Positions 53,313-62,026 of a stretch of 64,000 bases of DNA are shown piece after piece. A model generated the notes under the pieces. It was given only the letters and a program-made list of their open reading frames with translations, ran no database searches and was not told the origin of the DNA. Each line of letters opens with the position of its first letter. The first letter of the stretch is position 1. Source of the stretch: Neorhizobium vignae (lineage in GTDB: Bacteria > Pseudomonadota > Alphaproteobacteria > Rhizobiales > Rhizobiaceae); the NCBI RefSeq assembly GCF_000732195.1, contig NZ_JNNU01000012.1:62001-126000 (forward strand). Reading direction: 5' to 3'. The position numbers and the translations under genes are program-made.

Positions 53313-53954
53313 TCAGAGACCGACGATATCGCCGAAAAGCCGGAGGGTGGAGCCGGAAAGAGCGATCGGCGCGAACAGCACGGAAAAACAGAGACACGGC
53401 CCGCGCTCGCCCGCGATCGGCCGATGGTCCAGCATTTCGTCCGCAATCGAAACATCACCCTTGCCGAAATTGCCGCGATGGTCGTGAAATTCGCCATCCA
53501 GCACCAGGGTCAGTTCAAGCCCCTGATGGCCGTGCTGGGGCAGCGCCCTTCCCGGTCGTACCCATAAAAAGCTCGTCTCGAGATCCTTCGACCTTTCGAT
53601 GACGTGATGGCGCAGTCCCGGGAGTTTCGTTTTCCATCGGATGTCGGGAAGATCCGTGCCCGCATAGGCCCGCAGCGACGCGGGAAATCTCGATTTTTCG
53701 AAGATCCTGGCAGGTGGCTCCGCTGGCGCGGCAGAGGCGAAAATCTCAGCCAACCGGTGCTCGCGGGCCGACAATGCCACGGGCGGGCTGACATGCAGGG
53801 TCTCACCGGCAAAGCCCTCCATGAGACCGGCCAGTCTCGCGGCTGACGCCTGCATTTCCAGATGCGAACCGACGAGAACGTGAGCCGGCTCCGGAAGCGA
53901 GCCGGACACGTAATGCGCGATCAGAAGATCCAGCCGTTCAAGGTTCTGTAGCAT
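53313..53954 (-). CDS. Orphan ChrR-like cupin protein with a degenerate anti-sigma domain
   Basis: The 213-residue protein is collinear with ChrR, the zinc anti-sigma factor of ECF sigma RpoE in Rhodobacter. The C-terminal cupin site is intact at the same positions: H141, H143, E147, H177, plus C187 and C189. The N-terminal anti-sigma zinc site is not: H31 remains, but positions 6, 35 and 38 are Glu, Gln and Ala instead of His, Cys, Cys. No sigma factor gene is adjacent, although chrR is normally co-transcribed with one. ATG 53954 is chosen because the frame above it has only a TTG. Confidence 0.8.
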   Translation of the reverse strand: MLQNLERLDLLIAHYVSGSLPEPAHVLVGSHLEMQASAARLAGLMEGFAGETLHVSPPVALSAREHRLAEIFASAAPAEPPARIFEKSRFPASLRAYAGTDLPDIRWKTKLPGLRHHVIERSKDLETSFLWVRPGRALPQHGHQGLELTLVLDGEFHDHRGNFGKGDVSIADEMLDHRPIAGERGPCLCFSVLFAPIALSGSTLRLFGDIVGL

Positions 53955-54296
53955 GTCCAAAATGCCAACTTTATGCAAAAATCCGGTCAAAGCGAGGTCA
54001 ATGCGTCGCCTGAAACGATTTCGTCCCCTGCTTCAACTGTACGTCTATACGCATGGCGAGAAATTTGGATTACTACTTCCAATATAATAAGGCCGATTTT
54101 TTTAAGGGCTTGTCGATACATTAGAGGACGGCACTTCGACCCCTCCTTCTTCCGCCCTTGGCAACCGCAGATCCGGCCGCGGAAAGACGGATTTTACGGT
54201 GGCAGAGCCTTTCCGGAAACAGAATTTCTTGCCTCCGGGTCCTTGTCCGCCGAAAAGACCCTGTTTACATGTGCGATGAACAAGAAGGCACCCCCG
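53955..54296. other. Intergenic region between chrR-like and cysK genes
   Basis: A 342-bp stretch upstream of two divergent genes. It contains an AT-rich patch with TATAAT at 54083-54088 but no well-spaced -35 for it. No sigma factor gene, RNA gene or convincing ORF is present. ATG 54276 gives a seven-codon longer cysK frame without a ribosome site. Confidence 0.5.
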
Positions 54297-55334
54297 ATGA
54301 CCTCCCATTCCTCCGTCCTCGACGTGATCGGCAACACGCCCCTCATCCGGCTGAACGGCGCTTCCGAAGCGACCGGCTGCGAAATCCTCGGCAAGGCGGA
54401 GTTCCTGAACCCCGGCCAATCGGTGAAGGATCGGGCGGCGCTCTACATCATCCGCGACGCTGAAAAGAAAGGGCTCCTGCGCCCCGGCGGCGTGATCGTC
54501 GAGGGCACGGCCGGCAATACCGGCATCGGGCTCACCCTTGTCGCCAAGGCGCTCGGCTATCGCACCGTCATCGTCATTCCGGAAACCCAGAGCCAGGAAA
54601 AGAAGGACGCGCTGAAGCTGCTTGGTGCCGAACTGGTCGAGGTTCCCGCCGTCCCTTACAAGAACCCGAACAATTACGTGAAAATCTCCGGCCGCCTTGC
54701 CGAGGAGCTCGCCAAGACCGAGCCGGCGGGTGCCATCTGGGCGAACCAGTTCGACAACATCGCCAATCGGGAAGCGCATATCCAGACCACGGCGCCTGAG
54801 ATCTTCGAGCAGACCGGCGGCAAGGTCGACGGCTTCATCTGCGCGGTCGGCTCGGGCGGCACGCTTGCGGGCGTCGCCATCGGGCTGAAGGCCAAAAATC
54901 CCGATATCAAGATCGGCATCGCCGATCCGGAAGGTGCCGCCCTTTATGAATTCTACGCCCATGGCGAGTTCAAGTCGGAAGGCAATTCGATCACCGAGGG
55001 CATCGGCCAGGGCCGCATCACCGCCAATCTCGAAGGTTTCAAACCCGACTTTGCTTACAAGATCCCGGATTCCGAAGCGCTGCCCTACATCTTCGATCTC
55101 GTCGAACACGAAGGCCTCTGCCTCGGCGGCTCGACCGGCATCAATATCGCCGGCGCCGTCCGGCTTGCCCGGGATCTCGGTCCCGGCCACACGATCGTGA
55201 CGGTGCTCTGCGACTACGGCAATCGCTATCAGTCCAAACTCTTCAACCCGGATTTCCTGAAATCCAAGGGCCTCCCGGTGCCGGCCTGGCTGACGCAGAA
55301 ACGGCAGATCGACATTCCCTTCCAGACGGTCTGA
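54297..55334 (+). CDS. cysK: Cysteine synthase A-type PLP enzyme
   Basis: Makes cysteine from O-acetylserine and sulfide. The 345-residue product has the PLP lysine K44 in NPGQSVKDRAALYII and the substrate loop at 70-77, which reads GTAGNTGIG rather than the commoner TSGNTG. CAVGSGGTLAGVAIGLKAKN is the phosphate-binding glycine loop. The size is somewhat larger than E. coli CysK, as for other rhizobial members. It begins a run cysK-alaX-sseA-GNAT on the plus strand. Confidence 0.9.
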   Translation: MTSHSSVLDVIGNTPLIRLNGASEATGCEILGKAEFLNPGQSVKDRAALYIIRDAEKKGLLRPGGVIVEGTAGNTGIGLTLVAKALGYRTVIVIPETQSQEKKDALKLLGAELVEVPAVPYKNPNNYVKISGRLAEELAKTEPAGAIWANQFDNIANREAHIQTTAPEIFEQTGGKVDGFICAVGSGGTLAGVAIGLKAKNPDIKIGIADPEGAALYEFYAHGEFKSEGNSITEGIGQGRITANLEGFKPDFAYKIPDSEALPYIFDLVEHEGLCLGGSTGINIAGAVRLARDLGPGHTIVTVLCDYGNRYQSKLFNPDFLKSKGLPVPAWLTQKRQIDIPFQTV

Positions 55335-55357
55335 TACATTTAAGAACAGAGTGACTT

Positions 55358-56095
55358 ATGCCCGTTGAAGCCCTCTACCGCGACGATTTCTATCTATCGA
55401 CAGCAGAAGCGGTGGTGACGGCCATCCACGACGACGGCGGCATCGAGCTGGATCGCACCTGTTTCTATGCGGCATCCGGCGGCCAGCCGGGCGATACCGG
55501 CTTTCTCGAACGCGCCGACGGCACGAAAATCCAGCTCGGTCAGACTAGACACGGCGCCACCAAGGATATCGTCCTCCACGTGCCCTTGGAAGGCGAAGCC
55601 CAGCCGCTGGTCGGCGAAAATCTGGTCATGCATATCGACTGGCAGCGCCGCTACAAGCTGATGCGCATGCACACCGCCTGCCATCTTCTCTCCGTCGTCT
55701 GCCAGTATCCGATCACCGGGGCCGCCGTCGGCGAAGAGGAATCGCGCGTCGATTTCGACATGGCCGACACGATCGACAGGCAAGACGTCACCGCGAAACT
55801 CATGGAGCTCGTCGGCCAGAACCATCCCGTCTACGTACAGTGGATCACCGACGAGGAGCTTGCCGCCAATCCGGGCATCGTCAAGTCGAAGAATGTCCGC
55901 CCGCCGATGGGGCTCGGCCGCGTCAGCCTCGTCTGCATAGGCGAAAATTCCAGCGTTGACAGCCAGCCCTGCGGCGGCACACATGTCTCCGAAACGCAGG
56001 AGGTCGGGGCGATTCATATCGCCAAGATCGAGAAGAAGGGCAAGGAAAACCGCCGGTTCCGCATCCGGTTCGGCGAGCCCGACGCAGAGGCCTGA
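55358..56095 (+). CDS. alaX: Alanyl-tRNA editing protein AlaX
   Basis: Free-standing trans-editing enzyme that deacylates Ser-tRNA-Ala or Gly-tRNA-Ala. The 245-residue product has the zinc ligands of the AlaRS editing domain: H105 and H109 (MRMHTACHLLS), C205 and H209 (DSQPCGGTHVSE). The N-terminal RTCFYAASGGQPGDTG is the usual AlaX beta-barrel segment. It starts 23 bp after cysK and is likely co-transcribed. Confidence 0.9.
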   Translation: MPVEALYRDDFYLSTAEAVVTAIHDDGGIELDRTCFYAASGGQPGDTGFLERADGTKIQLGQTRHGATKDIVLHVPLEGEAQPLVGENLVMHIDWQRRYKLMRMHTACHLLSVVCQYPITGAAVGEEESRVDFDMADTIDRQDVTAKLMELVGQNHPVYVQWITDEELAANPGIVKSKNVRPPMGLGRVSLVCIGENSSVDSQPCGGTHVSETQEVGAIHIAKIEKKGKENRRFRIRFGEPDAEA

Positions 56096-56119
56096 TACAG
56101 GGTCCAAAGGAGATTTGAC

Positions 56120-56986
56120 ATGAGTGAAACCAGCCGTTTCGTCGTTTCGTCCGAGTGGCTTCACAACGAGCTCGGCAGTCCCGACCTCAAGATTCTCGAC
56201 GCGTCCTTCTACCTGCCGGCACAGAACCGCGATGCCGACGCCGAATACGCGGCCGGGCACATTCCCGGCGCCATCCGTTTCGACCACGACAAGGTCGCCG
56301 ACCACTCGACCGGCCTGCCGCACATGGTGCCGGCGCCGGACGTGTTTGCCGAGGCCATCGGCCGGATGGGCATCAGCGAAAACGACCGGGTCGTGATCTA
56401 TGACGGCCCCGGCATCTTCTCCTCTCCGCGCGCTTGGTGGCTGTTCCGGATCATGGGCGCAAGCCAGGTCTTCGTGCTCGACGGCGGCATCGACGGCTGG
56501 AAAGCCGAAGGCCGGCCGCTCGAAACGACCATCCCCTCGCCCGAGCCTGTCACCTTCACCCCCAATTTCCGGGTCGACAAGGTGATCGACTTGCAGACCA
56601 TGCTGTCGATCGTCAGCGACGGCACGCGCCAGATCGCCGATGCGCGACCGGCCGGTCGTTTTGCAGGCACCGATCCCGAACCTCGCGCCGGCATGCGCTC
56701 CGGCCATATGCCGGGAGCGGCCAGCCTTCCGTCCGGCACATTCTCGGTCAATGGCAAGCTGCGTCCGCTGGCGGAGCTGCAAAAGGCGATCGAGGATGCC
56801 GGCATCGATTTCGGCCAGCCGGTGGTGACGACCTGCGGCTCGGGCATCACGGCCGCCATCATCACGCTGGCGCTCGAATCCCTCGGCCATGAGGACAACG
56901 CGCTTTACGATGGCTCATGGACCGAATGGGGCAGCCGTCAGGATACGCCCGTCGTCACGGGTCCGCCCGCGCCGAAAGCGGCGTGA
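56120..56986 (+). CDS. sseA: 3-mercaptopyruvate sulfurtransferase
   Basis: Two-rhodanese-domain enzyme moving sulfur from 3-mercaptopyruvate to thiol acceptors or cyanide. The 288-residue product has the catalytic C239 in the loop CGSGITA, diagnostic for mercaptopyruvate rather than thiosulfate sulfurtransferases, and the first-domain signatures EYAAGHIPGAIRFDHD and YDGPGIFSSPRAWWLF. It lies 24 bp after alaX with AAAGGAG upstream of the ATG. Confidence 0.92.
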   Translation: MSETSRFVVSSEWLHNELGSPDLKILDASFYLPAQNRDADAEYAAGHIPGAIRFDHDKVADHSTGLPHMVPAPDVFAEAIGRMGISENDRVVIYDGPGIFSSPRAWWLFRIMGASQVFVLDGGIDGWKAEGRPLETTIPSPEPVTFTPNFRVDKVIDLQTMLSIVSDGTRQIADARPAGRFAGTDPEPRAGMRSGHMPGAASLPSGTFSVNGKLRPLAELQKAIEDAGIDFGQPVVTTCGSGITAAIITLALESLGHEDNALYDGSWTEWGSRQDTPVVTGPPAPKAA

Positions 56987-56991
56987 GCGAC

Positions 56992-57549
56992 ATGGCCAAG
57001 AAGCCCGCTCCGCTCAAAGCCCATGTCACCAGCCTGGAAATGACCGCACCGCCGAAAACGAGCCTGGCGGTGCCGGTGAATATCCAGACGGCGATCATTC
57101 GCGCGCCCGAAATCCCGCTTCATTACTACCGCTATCTCTATCGGCAGGTGGGAAAACGCTGGCACTGGTACAAGCGGCTGCGCATGAGTGACGAGGAGCT
57201 TGCGGCCACTATCCATAATCCGCGCACCTCCGTCACGGTACTTTACGTCAACGGCGCGCCGGCCGGTTTTTTCGAGCTGTTCAGGGAAAGCGACGACGTC
57301 ACCGAGCTCTCCTATTTCGGGCTGTTCGAGCGGGCGATCGGGCTCGGCATCGGCAAGTGGTTCCTGCTCCAGGCGCTCTATGCCGCCTGGCAGGACAATC
57401 CGCAGAAGGTGACCGTCACCACCAATACGCTCGATCATCCGCGCGCCCTGCAGCTCTACCAGATGATGGGGTTCTCGCCGGTTTCGACCTATGAAGCGCT
57501 GGTTCCGCCGATGACGGATGCCGAGCTCCTGAAAGCGCTCGACGGCTGA
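56992..57549 (+). CDS. GNAT family N-acetyltransferase
   Basis: The 185-residue enzyme has a GNAT core: VTVLYVNGAPAGFFELFRES, AIGLGIGKWFLLQALYAAW (acetyl-CoA loop GLGIG) and NTLDHPRALQLYQMMGFSPV. It begins 5 bp after sseA. The substrate is unknown, though linkage with cysK/sseA is a hint at sulfur or amino-acid metabolism. Confidence 0.85.
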   Translation: MAKKPAPLKAHVTSLEMTAPPKTSLAVPVNIQTAIIRAPEIPLHYYRYLYRQVGKRWHWYKRLRMSDEELAATIHNPRTSVTVLYVNGAPAGFFELFRESDDVTELSYFGLFERAIGLGIGKWFLLQALYAAWQDNPQKVTVTTNTLDHPRALQLYQMMGFSPVSTYEALVPPMTDAELLKALDG

Positions 57550-58019
57550 TGTCGAAATTTTCACCCAAGGCGATGCTGATCGCTTTGGTGGTGATGATGC
57601 TCGTCGTCGTCCTGCTATTTGTCTCCTGGTGGGTCATCAGGATCGCGCTCTACGCTCCGCAAACCGTCAGCGTCGACCGGGTCGAAGTGCTGTGCTCGAA
57701 GCGGCCTCCGCGACGGCAGATACCCTTCATAACACCAGCGCGGCAATGGAGCTCGGATTGCGGCGCGTTGTGGCGGCAGTTCGGCCGGTCCCACGTATCC
57801 GAACACACGTTCATTTCCTTTGTCTACACCTCCCCCGCCGACAACAAGAGCTATCGCGGAACGCTGCAGCGGAGTTGGAACGACCAGAACCAGCCCGTCC
57901 GAACGGGCGACCGGATCGAGATCGAAGCATCACGGCTGATGGCTGAGACCGTTACCGACTGGTCGAGCCCCAGCATCGCCGCCGAAAACGTGATCCGCAC
58001 GCCGGCAGCGGTTAAATGA
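57549..58019 (+). CDS. Membrane-anchored protein of unknown function
   Basis: A 156-residue protein with one N-terminal membrane helix (MLIALVVMMLVVVLLFVSWW) and a periplasmic-looking soluble part with two cysteines (EVLCSKRPP and SSDCGALW). I recognise no domain. Its ATG shares one base with the GNAT stop, so it is translationally coupled to it. Confidence 0.65.
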   Translation: MSKFSPKAMLIALVVMMLVVVLLFVSWWVIRIALYAPQTVSVDRVEVLCSKRPPRRQIPFITPARQWSSDCGALWRQFGRSHVSEHTFISFVYTSPADNKSYRGTLQRSWNDQNQPVRTGDRIEIEASRLMAETVTDWSSPSIAAENVIRTPAAVK

Positions 58020-58127
58020 TACCTGTGCGCCAGCGCGGTACATTTGAATCGGTGCAGCCGGCAAGTATCGGGTGGCGGGGAGTAACCGGCGGAGTCATCT
58101 CTTGTGCAACACGAACAGGAGAGAGCC

Positions 58128-58631
58128 ATGACCATCGCCTTCATCGCCATGCCCGCCGCCGATGCCGAGCACCTCTGGCACGGTGGCGCCGACGCCTACG
58201 GACGCCAGCCGGAAACGATGACCTCCGACGGCCCCGGTTATCCCTGCCGCCATTGCCTCAAGAATATCGATGCCGGCGAGGAGTTGCTGGTTATCGCCTA
58301 CCGGCCCTTCCCGGAACTGCAACCCTATGCGGAAACCGGCCCGATCTTCCTGCACAGGCAGCCTTGCCGGCGTTACGCGGCGGAAGAGGTTCTGCCGCCC
58401 ATGCTGTCGAGCACGGACTATATCGTGCGCGGCTACGGACCGGACGACCGGATCGTCTATGGCAGCGGCGCGGTGACGCCGACCGAGAGGATCGCCTCGC
58501 GCGCCGCAGAACTGCTGGCCCGCGCCGACATCGCCTATGTGCATGTCCGCTCGGCCCGCAACAATTGCTACCAGTGCCGGATCGACAAGGTTGATGTGCC
58601 GGCGTTCGCGGACACGGCTCTGGCGATCTGA
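58128..58631 (+). CDS. DUF1203 family protein
   Basis: A 167-residue protein starting at ATG 58128 with AGGAGAG upstream. It has the DUF1203 features: GPGYPCRHCLKNIDAGEELL with a CxxC, PYAETGPIFLHRQPCRRYA, and the end NNCYQCRIDKV. The several CxxC-like pairs suggest metal binding, but the function is unknown. Confidence 0.82.
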   Translation: MTIAFIAMPAADAEHLWHGGADAYGRQPETMTSDGPGYPCRHCLKNIDAGEELLVIAYRPFPELQPYAETGPIFLHRQPCRRYAAEEVLPPMLSSTDYIVRGYGPDDRIVYGSGAVTPTERIASRAAELLARADIAYVHVRSARNNCYQCRIDKVDVPAFADTALAI

Positions 58632-58639
58632 AACGCGAA

Positions 58640-58668
58640 GGCGCGCCGTTCTGCCGATGCGGCGCGCC
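58640..58668. terminator. Shared terminator between DUF1203 and padR genes
   Basis: A 9-bp GGCGCGCCG/CGGCGCGCC stem with an 11-nt loop lies between convergent genes. The plus-strand side is followed by ATCATTTTCG, so it acts better for DUF1203. Confidence 0.65.
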
Positions 58669-58698
58669 ATCATTTTCGTTCTCAAGCCTGCTTGGGCC

Positions 58699-59385
58699 TC
58701 AGTTCTGGGTATTGTCGCCCCGCTCGTCGTCGCGCTCGAGGTTTTCGGCGAAATCGAGCAGCAGCCTGACGATCTCGCCGCCCTTCCTTTCGTCACCTTC
58801 GAGCTTGCGGGCGATCACCTCGCGAAGGTTGAGCATGGCGGAATCGACGCTGCGCGGCAGCGAAGGGCCGCTATCGCGGCCGCGCTCGTGGCGTTCCTGC
58901 CGCTGCTTGATGCGCTCGGCGAGTTGCGACAGCCGGTCGAGGATCGTCGCGGCAAAGCTGCGGTTCTCGTCGAGATATTTGCTGCCCTCGTCGGTGATCG
59001 CATAACGCTTCTTGTTGCCGTCCGCTTCGGCGACCACGTAGCCTGCCTCTTCGAGATAGGTCAGCGTCGGGTAGATGACGCCGGGGCTCGGCGCGTAGAA
59101 GCCGTAGGTGAGATCCTCGATATGCTTGATGATCTCGTAGCCGTGGCGCGGCTCCTTCTCGATCAGCGCCAATACGACGAGGCGCAAGTCACCCTGCATC
59201 AGGAACCGGCCGATACGGCCATCGCCCTCGTCGCCGAAACCACGGCCGCCGCCGGGACCGCCCCGGCCACCGCGCCCAAATCCTCCGCCAAACGGGCCGC
59301 CGCGCGCAGCGAACACTTCCTCAAAGCCCTTGCGGCCGCCGCGTTCAGCGCAGCCATTGCGTCCATCGACCCTGTGTTTGAACAT
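58699..59385 (-). CDS. PadR family transcriptional regulator with a Gly/Arg-rich N-terminus
   Basis: The 228-residue protein starts at ATG 59385 with AAGGAG upstream. Residues 28-60 form a Gly/Arg/Phe-rich tract (PFGGGFGRGGRGGPGGGRGF), followed by the PadR winged helix (LALIEKEPRHGYEIIKHIED, YAPSPGVIYPTLTYLEEAGY, YAITDEGSKYLDENRSFAAT) and a C-terminal helical dimerisation arm. PadR proteins usually repress transport or detoxification genes; no transporter is linked here. Two near-identical 14-bp operators flank its promoter. Confidence 0.9.
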   Translation of the reverse strand: MFKHRVDGRNGCAERGGRKGFEEVFAARGGPFGGGFGRGGRGGPGGGRGFGDEGDGRIGRFLMQGDLRLVVLALIEKEPRHGYEIIKHIEDLTYGFYAPSPGVIYPTLTYLEEAGYVVAEADGNKKRYAITDEGSKYLDENRSFAATILDRLSQLAERIKQRQERHERGRDSGPSLPRSVDSAMLNLREVIARKLEGDERKGGEIVRLLLDFAENLERDDERGDNTQN

Positions 59386-59406
59386 TTTTGTCTCCTTAGA
59401 CTGTCT

Positions 59407-59465
59407 TTCGATATATCTAAAGATAATGCCATCAGAGCCTCCGTCAATCACTTAGATATATCTAA
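59407..59465 (-). promoter_or_regulatory. padR promoter with two palindromic operators
   Basis: TTAGATATATCTAA (59452-59465) is a perfect 14-bp palindrome and TTCGATATATCTAA (59407-59420) differs at one base. Centres are 45 bp apart. On the minus strand TTGACG (59447-59442) and TATCTT (59425-59420), 16 bp apart, form the padR -35 and -10. One operator sits just upstream of the -35 and the other touches the -10, ideal for autorepression. Confidence 0.75.
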
Positions 59466-59567
59466 ATCATATCTGATTGATTTTGAAGACAGAAAAACGC
59501 CGGACGCGAAGCGCCCGGCGTCTCTCCAACCCCTGAATGATGGCTAGGCGGCCCTTCAGCTCTTCTG

Positions 59568-60686
59568 TTACGCCACGCTGAGAAGGCTTTCCGGCGCGAA
59601 GGCCTCGTAGCCGAGCGCTTCTGCGACCGGCTTGTTGGTCACCCGGCCTCTGTGGACGTTCAGCCCGTTGCGCAGGTGGCGGTCTTCGGCGATCGCCCGC
59701 AGGCCACGGTCGGCCAGCGCCAGCCCGTGCTGCAGCGTCGCATTGTTCAGCGCATGCGCAGACGTCACCGGCACCGCGCCCGGCATGTTGGCCACGCAAT
59801 AATGGACGATACCGTCGACCTCGTAGGTCGGTTCGGAATGGGTCGTGGCATGCGAGGTCTCGAAGCAGCCGCCCTGGTCGATCGCGACATCGACCATGAC
59901 CGCGCCCTGCTTCATACCCGACAGCATTTCGCGGCTGACCAGTTTTGGAGCCGCAGCGCCCGGAATGAGGACGGCGCCAATGATCAGGTCGGCAGAGAAG
60001 ACTTCCTCTTCCACCGCGTCGATCGTCGAATAACGGGTATGGACGCGGCCGTTGAAGATGTCGTCGAGCTGGCGAAGACGCGGCAGCGACCGGTCGATGA
60101 TCGAGACGTCGGCACCGAGGCCGGCGGCCATCCGGGCCGCATGCAGGCCGACGACGCCGCCGCCGATAACGGCGACCTTGGCCGGCAGTACGCCGGGCAC
60201 GCCGCCGAGCAGGATGCCTCGGCCGCCATTGGCCTTCTGAAGCGCGGTCGCTCCAGCCTGGATCGCCAGGCGACCGGCGACTTCCGACATCGGAGCCAAG
60301 AGCGGCAACCCGCCGCGCTCATCGGTCACGGTCTCGTAGGCGATGGCGGTGACGCCGGAGGCGAGCAGACCCTTGGTCTGTTCCGGATCGGGCGCGAGAT
60401 GGAGATAGGTATAGAGAAGCTGGCCGTCGCGGAGCTGCACCCATTCGGAGGGCTGCGGTTCCTTGACCTTGACGACCATGTCGGATTTTTCGAAGATTTC
60501 CTTGGCCGAACCGACGATCCTGGCTCCGGCTGCCGCATAGGCGCCGTCATCCGCGCCGATGCCGGCGCCTGCCTTGGTTTCGATCAGCACCTCGTGGCCA
60601 TGAGCCACATATTCACGTACCGCGCCGGGGGTAAGCCCTACGCGATATTCATGGTTTTTGATTTCCTTCGGGCATCCGACACGCAT
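59568..60686 (-). CDS. ald: Alanine dehydrogenase
   Basis: Interconverts L-alanine and pyruvate plus ammonia with NAD. The 372-residue product has all the catalytic residues at their classical positions: K75 (VVKVKEPQ), H96 (YTYLHLAPD) and D270 ([11 protein letters not shown]), plus the NAD loop [17 protein letters not shown]. It is divergent from an Lrp-type gene that probably controls it in response to alanine. Confidence 0.96.
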   Translation of the reverse strand: MRVGCPKEIKNHEYRVGLTPGAVREYVAHGHEVLIETKAGAGIGADDGAYAAAGARIVGSAKEIFEKSDMVVKVKEPQPSEWVQLRDGQLLYTYLHLAPDPEQTKGLLASGVTAIAYETVTDERGGLPLLAPMSEVAGRLAIQAGATALQKANGGRGILLGGVPGVLPAKVAVIGGGVVGLHAARMAAGLGADVSIIDRSLPRLRQLDDIFNGRVHTRYSTIDAVEEEVFSADLIIGAVLIPGAAAPKLVSREMLSGMKQGAVMVDVAIDQGGCFETSHATTHSEPTYEVDGIVHYCVANMPGAVPVTSAHALNNATLQHGLALADRGLRAIAEDRHLRNGLNVHRGRVTNKPVAEALGYEAFAPESLLSVA

Positions 60687-60782
60687 ACAGCGTTCCTCTC
60701 AGGTTGTGGCTTTCGCCGGTTGATGTTCCCAACCCAAGCAAACCAGAGAATCGCGCGAATGTCCTTGCGAAGACGAATTGCA

Positions 60783-60797
60783 GAATATCGTATTTTC
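60783..60797. promoter_or_regulatory. Candidate Lrp-type operator between ald and its regulator
   Basis: GAATATCGTATTTTC is symmetric at 10 of 15 positions and lies in the AT-rich 154-bp space between ald and the divergent Lrp gene, where AldR-type regulators bind. Weak evidence by itself; position supports it. Confidence 0.35.
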
Positions 60798-60840
60798 GTA
60801 GATAATTGCGTGAATTGAGAACATTTCGAAGGATCTGCGA

Positions 60841-61302
60841 ATGAGCACCATGGATGCCATTGATCTTGCGATCTTGCGGACCCTGCAGCAGGAAGGCCGG
60901 ATCTCCAATGCGGAGCTTGCCGAGCGGGTCGGGCTGTCGCCGTCGGCCTGTTCGCGGCGCCTCGACATCCTCGAGAAGAGCGGCACGATCAGCGGCTATC
61001 ACGCCCGCCTTTCCAACAAGGCGCTCGACTACAAGATGATGGTGATCGTCCACATCTCGCTGTCCGGCCAGTTCGCCAAGACGCTCACGGAATTCGAAGC
61101 GGCAGTCAAACTCTGTCCCAACGTCCTGGTCTGTTACCTGATGTCGGGCGAATACGACTACATCCTCCGGGTCGCGGCAAAGGATCTCGAGGACTACGAG
61201 CGCATCCATCGCGACTGGCTGTCGGCGCTGCCGCATGTGGTGAAGATCAATTCGAGCTTTGCTCTGCGCGAGATCATCGACAAGCCGAATGTGGGACTGT
61301 GA
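60841..61302 (+). CDS. aldR: Lrp/AsnC family regulator, probably AldR
   Basis: The 153-residue protein has the Lrp helix-turn-helix (LDLAILRTLQQEG-like start, NAELAERVGLSPSACSRRLD) and a RAM/AsnC ligand domain (VIVHISLSGQFAKTLTEFEA, VLVCYLMSGEYDYILRVAAK). Divergence from ald is the typical arrangement for AldR, which activates ald when alanine is present. The symbol rests on this arrangement. Confidence 0.85.
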   Translation: MSTMDAIDLAILRTLQQEGRISNAELAERVGLSPSACSRRLDILEKSGTISGYHARLSNKALDYKMMVIVHISLSGQFAKTLTEFEAAVKLCPNVLVCYLMSGEYDYILRVAAKDLEDYERIHRDWLSALPHVVKINSSFALREIIDKPNVGL

Positions 61303-61394
61303 TTGGGATCGCTCGACTTTTACGGATCGTCCTAAAGGGATTTCAAGGCGCGGCGTGTATCGTCCGCGCCTTGAGGAAGAACGAGGGATAGAGC

Positions 61395-61724
61395 ATGCTC
61401 AACGGACGAATGAAGACCCGCAGCGCAGAGCGCAAGAAGACCCGCATCATGGGGACGGTCAAATATTTCAATCAAGCCGTTGAAGGCCGCGTCACCGACC
61501 TATCGCCGACCGGCATGGCGCTCGACCTCGGCGGACGCACCTTGCATGCCGCCGACGGCAGCCCGGTCCGGATCGAAAGCGAAGAACTCGGCATCCTGGA
61601 AGGCACCGTCAAATGGCGCCGCAGCGGCCGGCTCGGTGTACAGTTCAGCATCAACAGCAATGCGGTGGCGCAGGTATCGTCCTATTTCCGCTTCTTCCAC
61701 AGAGAAGTTCCAGCCTCGCGCTGA
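61395..61724 (+). CDS. PilZ domain protein
   Basis: A 109-residue protein consisting of a single PilZ domain: the N-terminal RxxxR (ERKKTRIMG), DLSPTGMALDLGG in place of the (D/N)xSxxG motif, and the later strands EGTVKWRRSGRLGVQF. PilZ domains bind cyclic-di-GMP; both motifs are present, so binding is likely. The output partner is unknown. Confidence 0.85.
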   Translation: MLNGRMKTRSAERKKTRIMGTVKYFNQAVEGRVTDLSPTGMALDLGGRTLHAADGSPVRIESEELGILEGTVKWRRSGRLGVQFSINSNAVAQVSSYFRFFHREVPASR

Positions 61725-62026
61725 GGCGGGCGGGCTCAATTTCGCTTCAGCTCAAACTCAACTTATTGGCGCCTCACGAATCATTGCCATGCATAATTGA
61801 AAATAATGTAAAGGCGGCGGCCAACCGAAATATCAAGTGTCGGGTGGCGCTTGCCGATTATTTACTACTTGCCGTTGAATCGATAAGTGATAAAATCCTA
61901 ATCTAACCGGAGCCGGCGAAACTAAAACCGCCCTCGTCAAGAGTAGCGGCTGTTCAAGCGTCCACGACTTTCCCGCCTGTATTGAGCCGACAGCCACGGC
62001 GCACAGGCAAAACCAAGGATGCTTAG
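61725..62026. other. Intergenic region before the HWE kinase
   Basis: A 302-bp AT-richer stretch between the PilZ gene and the kinase gene. I find no ORF with a ribosome site, no convincing hairpin with a T tract and no EcfG-type motif. It should contain the kinase promoter. Confidence 0.4.

Noticed and set aside
55394..56890. A 498-codon minus-strand frame across alaX and sseA
   Set aside because: Both plus-strand genes have complete catalytic motifs and proper spacing, so the opposite frame is a GC-skew shadow.
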